64,000 nucleotides of DNA from Alphaproteobacteria bacterium (GTDB lineage: Bacteria; Pseudomonadota; Alphaproteobacteria; Micropepsales; Micropepsaceae), in NCBI GenBank assembly GCA_947474565.1, contig CANJIS010000003.1, positions 62,001 through 126,000 of the forward strand, written 5' to 3'. How positions within the stretch are numbered: position 1 is the stretch's first letter; each line of letters opens with the position of its first letter. A program made the position numbers and the translations under genes. This document shows, one piece after another, positions 50,425-59,692 of this stretch. Under the pieces are notes generated by a model that was not told the DNA's origin, did no database searches, and worked only from the letters and a program-made list of their open reading frames with translations.

Positions 50425-51546
50425 TTAACAAGGAGGATAGCGCAGCTTCCACTGATTGCCTTCGAACTTCCAGATTTCCGGATTGCGATGCCTGTCAACG
50501 AATTCGGTGAATTCGCTTTCAGTTAGGCCCAGATAGTCGAGGTTTTCCTGAAAATAGCTTTTTGGGAATTCATCGTCGTATTTGCGCACCTCTTCCAGGC
50601 CCTGCTCACGGGTCATGTGACCGCTATAGATGTGGCGAGAGGCGTCGCGGATGGTGCGGCCGAAGCCGAATTTGATGAATTGCAGATAGTAGTAGAGATT
50701 GTCGATCTTGTCGTCGAGGCTATCGAAGTTGGTAAAGGTGCCGTCGCTGCGGCCCTTGGGATCGAGCCGGAAGTCGACCTTGTCCTGGACGTAATCGTAA
50801 TTTTCCCGGATCGACCATTTGAAGAAATAGGCGAAATAAAGCGCTTTCACGCCCACGCGCTCGACATCCGCGACGTCGGGATAAATATAGGGCGCCAGAT
50901 CACGTTCCTGCACCACGTCATCCACCCAGTTACGCGGATCGTCGCCGATCTGGTGTTCCAGCACTTCGGCAATGTCGCGAACTTTCTTGGACTCTTCCGA
51001 GAGCACGCGTCCGCCATATTCGCTTTCCCCATGCTCGGCATAGAAAACCAGCGGAATATTGTAGTTCACCGCCACCTGCAGGGGGACCGTGTTGACGCCG
51101 GCATCCCATGCGACCTTGGGATTGCCACGTTCCAGCATGAAGCGGCGCGACAGATGCCGCGCGATCTTCTGGTTGGGGCGGATCATCAGGTGGTCAAAGC
51201 CAGCCTTCAGCATTTCCTCGCGGTTGTGTACCGCCACATCGTTGGGCAGAAGCGGCGAGAAGGTAACCAGGAGAGGGTTGAGGCCGAACTCGAACTTCAG
51301 CTTCCAGGCGACGTAGGAGCTGTCCTTGCCGCCGCTCCACGGCACGATGCAGTCATAGGGCGAGTTCTTGGGGCGGTAACGCGCGACATATTCCTGGAAT
51401 TCCCTTTTGCGGGCTTCCCAATCAATCGACTTTTTTCCAGCAGCGTTGTGGCAGGCGTTGCATACGCCATTTTCGTCGAAAACGATGCGCGGACGCGAAT
51501 TCGGCATCAGGCAGGTCTTGCAGTAAAGAATTTCGGGGCTTTTCAT
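50425..51546 (-). CDS. N-acetyl sugar amidotransferase (WbpG/PseA-like)
   Basis: The 373-residue protein has CKTCLMPNSRPRIVFDENGVCNACHN at the start: four Cys that probably bind zinc. The PP-loop SGGKDSS near residue 77 activates by adenylation. Relatives use ammonia delivered by HisH/HisF partners to turn a sugar N-acetyl group into an acetamidino group, as in ManNAc3NAmA of Pseudomonas or 7-acetamidino nonulosonates. I start at the ATG 10 bases after the hisF-like stop; an ATG 18 bases upstream overlaps that gene. Confidence 0.9.
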   Translation of the reverse strand: MKSPEILYCKTCLMPNSRPRIVFDENGVCNACHNAAGKKSIDWEARKREFQEYVARYRPKNSPYDCIVPWSGGKDSSYVAWKLKFEFGLNPLLVTFSPLLPNDVAVHNREEMLKAGFDHLMIRPNQKIARHLSRRFMLERGNPKVAWDAGVNTVPLQVAVNYNIPLVFYAEHGESEYGGRVLSEESKKVRDIAEVLEHQIGDDPRNWVDDVVQERDLAPYIYPDVADVERVGVKALYFAYFFKWSIRENYDYVQDKVDFRLDPKGRSDGTFTNFDSLDDKIDNLYYYLQFIKFGFGRTIRDASRHIYSGHMTREQGLEEVRKYDDEFPKSYFQENLDYLGLTESEFTEFVDRHRNPEIWKFEGNQWKLRYPPC

Positions 51547-51556
51547 TGTTTCTCTC

Positions 51557-52309
51557 TCAGACACGAACTGGCAGGCCGGCCCGCGCCATGAATTGCTTGG
51601 CGCTTTTAAGGCTGGTTTCGGTGAAATGATAGATGTTGGAGGTACAAACCGCTGACGCGCCGCCCTTTTTTACGCCATCAACGAAATGCTGCCAGGAGCC
51701 GGCGCCCCCGGAAATCAGCACAGGAACGCTGACTTCGGCGGCAACCTCGGCGCACAGCTCCAAGTCATAGCCGTTGAGTGAGCCGTCCTGGTCGATCGAG
51801 GCCAGGAATATCTCGCCGGCACCCAAATCCATGCCACGCCGGGCCCATTGGGCCGGCTTCAAGCCGGTTGGATGGGTGCCGAACTTGGAGCGTACTTCGT
51901 GCCCCCCGGCGCTCCGTGCGGCATCTATGGACAGAACGGCGCACTGGGCGCCATGGGATTCTGCGATCTCGGAAATCAGCTCCGGGCGTTCAATAGCGCC
52001 GGTATTGACCACCACCTTGTCGGCGCCGGCATCCATCATCCGGCGCACATCTTCCATGGTGCGGATGCCGCCGCCCGCCGCTATGGGCACGAAGCAGCGG
52101 CTGGCCAGCCGCTTCAGCGCGTCGAAGAAAAGTTCGCGGTTGGGCTCGGCCCCGTCCTTGGGGCGGGTAACGTCCAGCACCACGATTTCATCCACGGACC
52201 AGGTATCGACGTAGTTGGAGGTATAGCGGTAATCCGGTTGGAACAGCTTGGTGCGGAACAACACACCTTCATTGAAGGTCAGGACGGTAATCAGGCGGGT
52301 GCGCAGCAT
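51557..52309 (-). CDS. HisF-like cyclase subunit, probably for sugar amidination
   Basis: The 250-residue TIM barrel carries the HisF phosphate-binding motifs (AAGGGIRTMEDV, VVVNTGAI, LISGGAGS), SIDAAR and SIDQDGSLNGYDLEL. In the family the first catalytic Asp is in LDV at position 11; here the aligned residue is Thr (VLTFNEG), while the second (SID, about 130) is kept. This loss argues against histidine synthesis and for the HisF2 role of channelling ammonia to the WbpG-like enzyme encoded next. It shares a base with the HisH-like gene. Confidence 0.88.
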   Translation of the reverse strand: MLRTRLITVLTFNEGVLFRTKLFQPDYRYTSNYVDTWSVDEIVVLDVTRPKDGAEPNRELFFDALKRLASRCFVPIAAGGGIRTMEDVRRMMDAGADKVVVNTGAIERPELISEIAESHGAQCAVLSIDAARSAGGHEVRSKFGTHPTGLKPAQWARRGMDLGAGEIFLASIDQDGSLNGYDLELCAEVAAEVSVPVLISGGAGSWQHFVDGVKKGGASAVCTSNIYHFTETSLKSAKQFMARAGLPVRV

Positions 52310-52920
52310 CAGGCGTATTTCAGGAAGTTGCCGAGCAGCGTCAGGCCGGCCTGTTGGCTTTTTTCCGGATGGAATTGGGTGCCGAAAACATTTTCCTGCT
52401 GCAGCGCTGCGGTAAAGTGCCGGCCATAGGTGCAGGTACCAATCGTGAAGGCGGGGTCTGCAGGCATGGCGAAGCTATGCACATAATAAAAGAGGCTATC
52501 GGCGGGCAGATCGCGATAGAGCAAATTATCGGCGGTTCGCTCCAGCTCGTTCCAGCCGACATGGGGCACCCGCAGGCCGGGATCGCTGGGCAACCGCGTC
52601 ACCCGCCCCTTCACCCAGCCCAGCCCCTGGTGCAGGCCGAATTCCTCGCTGGCTTCGGCCAGAAGCTGGAAGCCCAGGCAGATACCCAAGATTGGCTTCT
52701 TCCGGACCATGACAAGGTCGTTGAGGATTTCGACCAGTCCGCGCTTGTGCAGATTTACCATGCCGTCGCCGAACGCGCCCACGCCGGGCAGGATCAGCTT
52801 GTCGGCATAGGCCAGGGCGTCGGGACGATCCGTTACGACGCCTTCGAAGCCGAGCTTTTCCAACGCACCTAATACCGACGTTACGTTCCCCAGGCCGTAA
52901 TCGATGATGGCCACGCTCAT
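52309..52920 (-). CDS. HisH-like glutamine amidotransferase
   Basis: The 203-residue class I glutaminase has GICLGFQLL near residue 84 with the nucleophilic Cys, and FHPEKSQ near 186 with the catalytic His and Glu. IIDYGLGN is at the start. It should release ammonia from glutamine for the HisF-like/WbpG-like pair just downstream. Overlaps of one base with the HisF-like gene and four with the AsnB-like gene show an operon. Confidence 0.92.
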   Translation of the reverse strand: MSVAIIDYGLGNVTSVLGALEKLGFEGVVTDRPDALAYADKLILPGVGAFGDGMVNLHKRGLVEILNDLVMVRKKPILGICLGFQLLAEASEEFGLHQGLGWVKGRVTRLPSDPGLRVPHVGWNELERTADNLLYRDLPADSLFYYVHSFAMPADPAFTIGTCTYGRHFTAALQQENVFGTQFHPEKSQQAGLTLLGNFLKYA

Positions 52921-54737
52921 GCGCGCGCTTCCAGGAATAGTTTGGCGTTGAGGAAATAAAACAGGAATTTGCTGGCGCTGTTGGGAAGGGTGTCGTTTTT
53001 CAGCAGATCCTCGATGGGCTGCTTGCGCACCATCTCATAGATCGGGCTGTCATCCAGCAGCCAGGCTCGGGTTTGAGGGTCGTGAACGTCCACCAGTTCC
53101 AGGATGGGCGCGTTGAATCCCACCTTGCGCCGATTGTCCAAAATCGCATCGGGAACGATGCCGCGCATGGCGTCGCGCAATACCGCCTTGGCGCGGCCAT
53201 CCTGCACCAGGTGACGCTCGGGAATGCTGTAAGCGATGTCGAAAAGTTTGCTGTCCAGGAAGGGCGAGCGGTTCTCCATCGAGAAATACATGGCGTTGAG
53301 GTCATCTTCCTTCAGGATGACCGGAACCGCTTCTTCGAAAAGTTCGTTGAGCATGCGGTTGCGCAACAGGCCCGGATGGAAAGTTTTCTCGGAGAAATCC
53401 TCACTCCAAGGCTGGTGCAACCATCCCGCAAAGACATCTTTGTTCAGATAGATGTGACCGCGGAATTTTCGGTCTTTCACGAACAGGTCAGGGTCCTGCA
53501 GGTAGGGGTTGCGCACGATGGGCGCCTGGTGTTCGCGCCATGCGGCCAGGGCGTCAGTGTATCCGGGGCCGCCGGCCATCTCTGCCAGATAGAGATTGTG
53601 ATGGTCGTAATAGCCTGTGAAGAGTTCATCGGCGGCTGTGCCGCTGATTGTGACTTTATATCCGTGCGCGGCGACGGCCTGCATCAATTGCCAGTGGACA
53701 TAATAGCTGATGGTGGCCACAGGTGCGTCATGGGCTGCCACCAGTTGCTTCAGGTTGGCGAGAAAACCTTCATTGCTCACGGGAATGGCGGTATGGCGGA
53801 CGCCCAATTCCTTGACCGCCAGATCCACCAACCCCTGTTCCTCATAGCGCGCATCCGTATTGACAATGGTGAAGCCGTGAACGTCGCAGTTCAGAATCTT
53901 TTTCGCGGTAGCTATAAGGGCGTTGGAATCGATGCCGCCGCTCATGCAGAATGCCAGCGGCACATCAGCCCTCAGGCGTAACCGCACGGCTTCAATCAAC
54001 CCCTCGCGCGTGCGCGCGCAAGCTTCGGCGTAAGACATGTCCTGCTGAATCTGAAGCGCGGGCGTCCAGTAACGCACGGGCGCTTCGCCGCCGTTTTTTA
54101 GCAGCAGATAGCTTCCCGCCGGCAGTTCGTTGACGCCGTCATGGAAGGTCTCCGTTACCTTGTTCAGCGCCTTGTAGCCATTAATCAGGTAGCGCAGCAC
54201 GTGGTTGCGGTTGATCGCGGGTTGGAATCCCGCCAACGCTGCTAGTCCTTTGATCTCAGAAGCGAAGTAAAGGACGCCGTCCTTGCGCCAGAGGTAAAGA
54301 GGCTTTTCGCCAAAGCGATCACGCGACAGCAGCAGCGTGCCCGCTTTTTCGTCGTACCAGGCGAAGGACCACATGCCTTCACACCGTTTCAGCGCCTCCG
54401 GCCCCCAATGCAGCAGGGCGCGCGCCAGCACTTCGGTATCGCCGCTGGTTCGGAAGCTGTAGCCCAGCGCCTCAAGCTCGCGCCTCAGTTCGACATAATT
54501 GTAAAGCTCGCCATTGTAGCAAAGCAGGCCATGCTCCAGCCGGAAGGGCTGGTCGGACCGTACATTCAGATCAATGATTGCCAGCCGGCGATGCACCAGC
54601 GATGTGGCGGTGGCGCCTGCGCGATGTGTGTATATGCCTTCGCCATCGGGACCGCGATGCGCCAACGTCCCGCTGGCGGCGGACAACCGATCGGGCGCGG
54701 GCAGGGCGGGCCCGAAACTGCCTGCGATGCCGCACAT
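52917..54737 (-). CDS. AsnB-type glutamine-dependent amidotransferase
   Basis: The 606-residue product has an N-terminal Ntn glutaminase domain with Cys2 (MCGIAGSFG) and RGPDGEGIY, and a C-terminal synthetase with the PP-loop LAFCMSGGIDSNALI near 265. It is built like asparagine synthetase B. In a sugar locus, relatives (WbtH/WbpS type) amidate the carboxyl of uronic acids; with a WbpA-like dehydrogenase upstream this is as likely as asparagine synthesis. The function is inferred from context. Confidence 0.88.
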   Translation of the reverse strand: MCGIAGSFGPALPAPDRLSAASGTLAHRGPDGEGIYTHRAGATATSLVHRRLAIIDLNVRSDQPFRLEHGLLCYNGELYNYVELRRELEALGYSFRTSGDTEVLARALLHWGPEALKRCEGMWSFAWYDEKAGTLLLSRDRFGEKPLYLWRKDGVLYFASEIKGLAALAGFQPAINRNHVLRYLINGYKALNKVTETFHDGVNELPAGSYLLLKNGGEAPVRYWTPALQIQQDMSYAEACARTREGLIEAVRLRLRADVPLAFCMSGGIDSNALIATAKKILNCDVHGFTIVNTDARYEEQGLVDLAVKELGVRHTAIPVSNEGFLANLKQLVAAHDAPVATISYYVHWQLMQAVAAHGYKVTISGTAADELFTGYYDHHNLYLAEMAGGPGYTDALAAWREHQAPIVRNPYLQDPDLFVKDRKFRGHIYLNKDVFAGWLHQPWSEDFSEKTFHPGLLRNRMLNELFEEAVPVILKEDDLNAMYFSMENRSPFLDSKLFDIAYSIPERHLVQDGRAKAVLRDAMRGIVPDAILDNRRKVGFNAPILELVDVHDPQTRAWLLDDSPIYEMVRKQPIEDLLKNDTLPNSASKFLFYFLNAKLFLEARA

Positions 54738-54740
54738 GGT

Positions 54741-55754
54741 CTAGTCCACGTCTCCGGCCGCGATTAACTCACCCAGCGGGACCGCACGCGTTAACTTGCG
54801 GCCCAGGAGGCGTTGTTCTTGGCCCGGCGCAAGGCCGGAGCCGGGGCGCACCCACATCAGATCTTCGGCGGTGATTGTGGTGCCGGACGCTAGATCGCGT
54901 GCCGCCGCGATGGAGCGCCGAATTGCCAGGACCATGGAATCCTCGCAGGCCTGGGCCCGCTTATCGCCGCTACCCAGCATTGCATTCACCTCGGCGATGG
55001 CGTTCACCATGGCACGCATATCGGCGGGATCCGCCGAAAGCTGGTGATCGCGGAAATCGGAATAATTCTTATCCAGGGTGAAGTGCTTCTCGATCACGCG
55101 GGCTCCAGCCGCTACGGCCGCGATGACGGCGTTGATACCCATGACATGATCGCTGTAACCGATGGTGCAGCCGGGAAGCGCCGCCTTCATGGTGGAGATG
55201 GCGGACAAGTTGGCCTGTTCCGGCGGTGCGGGATAGCTGGCGACGCAGTGCAGCAAGGCCAGGCCTGGTTCAGTACCGTTTCTTTTCCACACAGCCATGA
55301 TGCGGTCATGGGTGGCGCGCACCTGTGCCATATCGGCCAAGCCCGTTGAAACGATCATCGGCTTGCCGAAGGCAGCGATTTGTTCCAGCAGGGGATAGAA
55401 GTTGTTGTCGCCCGAAGCGACCTTGAACACCGGCTGGATGGTATCCAGGAACCGCGCACTTTCTAGATCGAATGGCGTTGAGAAAAACACAATGCCGTGC
55501 TTCGCGGCCAATTGGGCGAGTTCGGTGAACTGCTCGTAGCGGAACTGAAACTGCTTCAGCCGTGCGATGCGGCCAGTGTCGCTGCGCGACACCAGCCGTT
55601 CCGGCACGATGGTCTGGAACTTTACCGCGCTGGCACCGCTCTCCGCTGCCTTGACGATCATCTCCTGTGCCAATGAGAAGTCGCCCTCGTGATTGTTGCC
55701 GATTTCGGCGATCACGAAGACCTTCTGGTCGGTGTCGATGTCGGCGAACTTCAT
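54741..55754 (-). CDS. NeuB-family nonulosonic acid synthase
   Basis: Condenses phosphoenolpyruvate with an N-acyl hexosamine to form a nine-carbon keto acid. The 337 residues start with FVIAEIGNNHEGD, then AVKFQTIVPERLVS, VFFSTPFD and GYSDHVMG in the TIM barrel. The C-terminal SAF (antifreeze-like) domain is at about 280-337 with RRSIAAARDLASGTTIT. It is a full-length NeuB/LegI/PseI/SpsE homologue. I cannot tell which sugar it uses; the nearby SpsF-like enzyme recalls the sps pair. Confidence 0.93.
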   Translation of the reverse strand: MKFADIDTDQKVFVIAEIGNNHEGDFSLAQEMIVKAAESGASAVKFQTIVPERLVSRSDTGRIARLKQFQFRYEQFTELAQLAAKHGIVFFSTPFDLESARFLDTIQPVFKVASGDNNFYPLLEQIAAFGKPMIVSTGLADMAQVRATHDRIMAVWKRNGTEPGLALLHCVASYPAPPEQANLSAISTMKAALPGCTIGYSDHVMGINAVIAAVAAGARVIEKHFTLDKNYSDFRDHQLSADPADMRAMVNAIAEVNAMLGSGDKRAQACEDSMVLAIRRSIAAARDLASGTTITAEDLMWVRPGSGLAPGQEQRLLGRKLTRAVPLGELIAAGDVD

Positions 55755-55763
55755 GTTGAACCT

Positions 55764-56444
55764 TCAGCGATGCAGATGCAGCACATAGGCTGCGGACACG
55801 ATGTTAAAACCCAGCCGGGCATACAACGACAGCGAGGGCAGGTTGGCGATCTGGGTGCCGACCCTGAGTGGCGCAGCACGGTCCATACAGGCTCGCGCGG
55901 CAAAACCGATCATGGCCCGGGCCAAGCCCTTGCCCTGATGCGCCGGCGCTACCGCCACAAGATCAATGACGATTGTTCCGTTATCGCCCTTCAGGAGTTG
56001 CAAGAAGCCCTCCGGCCTGCCCGGAATTCCGGCCGTTACCATCCAATCGCCACGCTTACCGGCAAAGAAATTGCCCGCCCAGTCTGCCTTGATCCGCGCC
56101 GCCGCGGCGCCCCCAATTATAGGGTCGCGGTGAAAACGATCATAGATGAAAGCTTCGCCCGCGATTGCGCGGATGCCGGCTTCATCTTCATTTTCGGCAA
56201 AGCGCGCCGGCCCGGCTTGGGCGACCCATGGCGCTGCGTCGCGTCGAAGCTGGACATTGGTGTCCACGACCCGGAAACCCAGCGCCTGCAGGCGCAACAG
56301 GCCTTCGGTGTCGCCCACATCCAGCTTAGCGCCGACAAAGGATGGCGGCGGCGGCAGCCCTGCCGCTGCAATATCACGGCCGACCTGGAAAGCAGGCTTG
56401 CCGAGCCGTTCGCTCAGCCAAGGATCGGGCCTGAGCGCACTCAC
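55764..56444 (-). CDS. RffC/PseH-like GNAT N-acetyltransferase
   Basis: The 226-residue protein has its GNAT core in the C-terminal half: LVAVAPAHQGKGLARAMIGFA is the acetyl-CoA motif A, and NLPSLSLYARLGF closes the fold. The N-terminal half is like that of dTDP-fucosamine acetyltransferase WecD/RffC. Placed after a DegT aminotransferase and an SDR, it probably acetylates the new amino group. Confidence 0.85.
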   Translation of the reverse strand: MSALRPDPWLSERLGKPAFQVGRDIAAAGLPPPPSFVGAKLDVGDTEGLLRLQALGFRVVDTNVQLRRDAAPWVAQAGPARFAENEDEAGIRAIAGEAFIYDRFHRDPIIGGAAAARIKADWAGNFFAGKRGDWMVTAGIPGRPEGFLQLLKGDNGTIVIDLVAVAPAHQGKGLARAMIGFAARACMDRAAPLRVGTQIANLPSLSLYARLGFNIVSAAYVLHLHR

Positions 56445-56446
56445 CG

Positions 56447-57496
56447 TCAGCCCTCAACCAGCGGCCGCGCCAGCGCCTGGCTGCGCTCGAAGAATTTTTT
56501 GTACCAGGCGATGTAACGCGGATAGCCCTTGTCCAGCGACCAGCTCGGCACATAACCGATCAGGCGGCCCGCCTTGGCGACGTCAAGCGTGCCGCGCTCC
56601 GGCATAAGATTGTCACGCACTTCGTCCTGCACCTCGATGCCGGGGAAATGCTCCTTGATGATCTCGGCCATATCGCCGACGGAGCGGGCGCTGCCATAGG
56701 TGAGATTGAAGATTTCATTGCGGGCATTGGTGTTCTCGATGCACTTGGTGATGCCGTCAACCAGATCGTTGATATAGGTGAAGTCCAGCGCTTCGGCCCC
56801 GCCATTGCTCATCTTGATCGGCTGCCCCATCAACGCGTTCTCGATGAAGATCTGGCCGACGCGGCGGCTGACGCAGCGCTCGCCATACAGCGCGGAGGGG
56901 CGAATGATGGTGTAGGGCAGCTTGAACACCTGATTGTAGGCGATGATGATCTTTTCAGCGCCGTATTTAAGCGCGCCATAGATGCCCAGAGGTTCGCAGA
57001 CCGTTTCCTCGTTCACCACCGGGGTCTTGAAGTTGCCATAGACCATGCTGGATGACAGGAAGATGAAATGTTCCGCGCCATCACGCGCCCAGTCCAGAGC
57101 GTTCTCCAGAGTGCGGAAGCTGTGATCGAAGGTCATGTAAGGGTTCTTGTTTGACCGGTTGGCATGGCTGACGGCCGCCAGATGCACGATCGTCTGCGGC
57201 TTGATCTGGGTGAGGATGTGCGACAAGGCGTGATAATCCCGCGCATCCTGCACATGCAGCGAGATTTTCGCGGCTTGCAGTAACCGCATGCGCTCGGTGA
57301 CGACCTGCAGCATCAGTTCGGGGTACGGCACACTGTCCTTGTTGCCGGTCAACGACAGAAGATTGTTGACCTCCAATCCGTCAATCACATGGACGTCGGC
57401 GCCCTGCGCCTTCAGATGGATGGCCAGGTTGTGGCCGATAAAGCCGGCGCCGCCGATGATGGCGATACGGCGGCCGGACAGGGGGATGATGCTCAT
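56447..57496 (-). CDS. NAD-dependent epimerase/dehydratase
   Basis: The 349-residue extended SDR has AIIGGAGFIGHNLAIHL at the N-terminus, HLAAVSHANRSNKNP, FLSSSMVYGNF, and YGALKYGAEK as YxxxK. The sequence does not show the PseB-type membrane or hexameric features, so I call it only an epimerase/dehydratase. It overlaps the DegT gene by four bases. Confidence 0.87.
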   Translation of the reverse strand: MSIIPLSGRRIAIIGGAGFIGHNLAIHLKAQGADVHVIDGLEVNNLLSLTGNKDSVPYPELMLQVVTERMRLLQAAKISLHVQDARDYHALSHILTQIKPQTIVHLAAVSHANRSNKNPYMTFDHSFRTLENALDWARDGAEHFIFLSSSMVYGNFKTPVVNEETVCEPLGIYGALKYGAEKIIIAYNQVFKLPYTIIRPSALYGERCVSRRVGQIFIENALMGQPIKMSNGGAEALDFTYINDLVDGITKCIENTNARNEIFNLTYGSARSVGDMAEIIKEHFPGIEVQDEVRDNLMPERGTLDVAKAGRLIGYVPSWSLDKGYPRYIAWYKKFFERSQALARPLVEG

Positions 57497-58647
57497 GGGA
57501 TCAGGTCCTTGATTACGGTTTTCACATTGTCGGCGATGGTTTTCATGTCGTCGGTATTCAGGTGCGGCCCCACCGGAAGGGCAATGCCGCCGTCGCTGAT
57601 GCGCGTGGCGTTGGGATACTTTGCTCCTTCATATCCATACTTCTCGCGATAATAGGTCATGCGTGGGACCGGCTGGGGGTAATACACGCTGGTGCCGATG
57701 CCACGCTCGCCCAGCGCCGCCATGATGTCGGGGCGGCGCGCAATCAGCGCGTCATCCAGCACGATCACGGCGCAATAGTGGCAGCTTTGCAGATGGCCGT
57801 CATCCGGCTGCGGCAGCAGGCGATAACCCTTGCCACCCGCCAGCGCCTGCTCCAGGGCCACGAAGTTGGCTTTGCGGGCATCCAGGAAGCCCTGCAGCTT
57901 CTTCATCTGCTCAATGCCGATGGCGGCGTGGATCTCGCTCATCCGGTAATTGAAGCCCAGAGCCACCGTGTCATAGACTCCGGGGACCTTGCGTTCGCCA
58001 TGGGTGCGATCAACGCCGAACGCCTTCACCAGCCGCAATTTCTTGGCCAGTTCACCGTCCTTGAGAATGATCATGCCGCCTTCCGCCGTGGTCAGGTGCT
58101 TGACCGGGTAAAAGGAGAAGACGCCGCAATCGCCGTGCAGACCGGCGTGAACACCGTCGATGCGCGCGCCCGGCGCCAGCGCACAGTCTTCCAGCAGGAA
58201 CAGATTGTGTTTTTTGGCAATGGCCGCGACCTTGGGCATGTCTACCGGCACGCCCAGATAATGCACCACGGCAATGCCGCGGGTGCGCGGCGTGATGGCG
58301 GCTTCGATGGCGCCGATGTCGATATTGCCGGTCTTGTCCTCGGCATCAACGAAGACAGGCTTGGCGCCGGTCAACTCCACCGTGTGGGCGGTCGCGACAT
58401 GGGTCATGGCGGGCACGATGACTTCGTCGCCCGGCTTCAAGCCCAGGGCAAACCATATCAAGTGCATGCCGGCTGTGCAGGACGAGACGGCGACCGCATG
58501 CGGCGCGCCCGTAAAGGCGGCAAACGCCGCTTCGAACTCGCCCGCCAGCGGGCCGTGCACAAGGATGGGGCCTTCCATCACTTTCATAACTGCGGCGCGC
58601 TCTTCATCGCCCACCAGCGGCCGGCCGAAATGTATCTGTGTCGTCAT
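57493..58647 (-). CDS. DegT/DnrJ/EryC1 sugar aminotransferase
   Basis: PLP enzyme of 384 residues. FYPVKHLTTAEGG holds the PLP Lys, as in the PseC/ArnB subgroup, and LGFNYRMSEIHAAIG is the partner segment. AMTHVATAHTVELTGAKP is the usual N-terminal motif. It should transfer an amino group to a keto nucleotide sugar made by the neighbouring SDR. It differs clearly from the WbpE-like enzyme at 27 kb. Confidence 0.92.
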   Translation of the reverse strand: MTTQIHFGRPLVGDEERAAVMKVMEGPILVHGPLAGEFEAAFAAFTGAPHAVAVSSCTAGMHLIWFALGLKPGDEVIVPAMTHVATAHTVELTGAKPVFVDAEDKTGNIDIGAIEAAITPRTRGIAVVHYLGVPVDMPKVAAIAKKHNLFLLEDCALAPGARIDGVHAGLHGDCGVFSFYPVKHLTTAEGGMIILKDGELAKKLRLVKAFGVDRTHGERKVPGVYDTVALGFNYRMSEIHAAIGIEQMKKLQGFLDARKANFVALEQALAGGKGYRLLPQPDDGHLQSCHYCAVIVLDDALIARRPDIMAALGERGIGTSVYYPQPVPRMTYYREKYGYEGAKYPNATRISDGGIALPVGPHLNTDDMKTIADNVKTVIKDLIP

Positions 58648-58681
58648 CTCTTTCCTGTCTTCTTGTTATACGATGGAGCCA

Positions 58682-59692
58682 TTACGTGATGGAGCGCACT
58701 CGTTCCGGCCGGCCGGAAGCGAGCGATTGTTCGATGGCCAGCGAGACCGCCATGGCGGCCAGCACATCTCGGGTACCGACATCGGACGGGGTTCCGTCCA
58801 GGATGTGCGCCAGGAACGATGGCAGCATGTCCCCTTTCGCGGCGCCGGGATAGGGATCAGTCACTGCTTCGGGCGCGGCTGCGGGATCCCGGGAGTGGAA
58901 ATAGGCTGTGGCGGCGTGGCCCTGTTCGAACGTGGCTTCGGTGCCGTAGACCGATAGGCGGTGATGATGTGGCGCGACGCTGCCGAAATTGGCGGTGACC
59001 TTGGCCACCATGCCGCCCTTGAACCGCAGCAGCGCCGCCGCCAGGTCGTTGTGGCGAAAGGCGGTGCCTTCGGTGGTGATGCGATTGCCATAGGCAAAGA
59101 CTTCTTCGACCTCACCCCCGCTCAACCACAACAGCAGGTCGATGATGTGAATGGCCCCGCCATGCACCACCGAATAGAAAGGAATCTCGGCGCGCCAGCC
59201 CGACAGGATCTTTTGGAGGCGGCCGTAGGCATAGTCGCCTTCAAGATAATAGAGGCGGCCCAGCTCGCCCGCCTGAATGCGTCGGCGCAGTTCGATAAAG
59301 CGCGGCGTACGCCGCAGGATCAAGTTGGAAGACAGCTTGGCGCCGGGATGGGCCTTCAGCGCCGCCAGGATGGCATCGAATTCCTCACCTGTCTGGCAGA
59401 GCGGCTTTTCAACGAAGACATGCTTGCCGTTTTCAATGGCCGCAATCACCTGGTCGCGGTGGTAATTGTCGAACGAGGCGATGGAGACGACATCAATATC
59501 GGGATCATTCAGGATATCCATTGCCTCCGCAGTCATGCGCCGGCCAGGATATTGCATGCCCACTTCCTGGCGTTTGGCAGGATCCAGGTCACACAGAGCC
59601 ACCACGCGAGCACGGCCGCCCGCCTCATAGCCGGGTACATGGCGGGCGCCCACGCCCAGTCCGATCACGCCGGCATTTAGAACCTTCGTCAT
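58682..59692 (-). CDS. Gfo/Idh/MocA family sugar oxidoreductase
   Basis: The 336-residue protein has AGVIGLGVGARHVPGYE as NAD(P) fold, FVEKPLCQTGEEF with the EKP motif, and GGAIHIIDLLLWLSGGE near 185 carrying the conserved His. The family includes WbpB (3-dehydrogenation of UDP-GlcNAc-uronate) and the PtmF-like enzymes of nonulosonate loci; sequence alone does not pick one. Four-base overlap with the SpsF-like gene upstream. Confidence 0.88.
   Translation of the reverse strand: MTKVLNAGVIGLGVGARHVPGYEAGGRARVVALCDLDPAKRQEVGMQYPGRRMTAEAMDILNDPDIDVVSIASFDNYHRDQVIAAIENGKHVFVEKPLCQTGEEFDAILAALKAHPGAKLSSNLILRRTPRFIELRRRIQAGELGRLYYLEGDYAYGRLQKILSGWRAEIPFYSVVHGGAIHIIDLLLWLSGGEVEEVFAYGNRITTEGTAFRHNDLAAALLRFKGGMVAKVTANFGSVAPHHHRLSVYGTEATFEQGHAATAYFHSRDPAAAPEAVTDPYPGAAKGDMLPSFLAHILDGTPSDVGTRDVLAAMAVSLAIEQSLASGRPERVRSIT

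Noticed and set aside
51557-52920. Histidine biosynthesis hisH-hisF
   Set aside because: No other his gene is nearby, the HisF active-site Asp is changed, and the WbpG-like gene follows directly, all pointing to sugar amidination.
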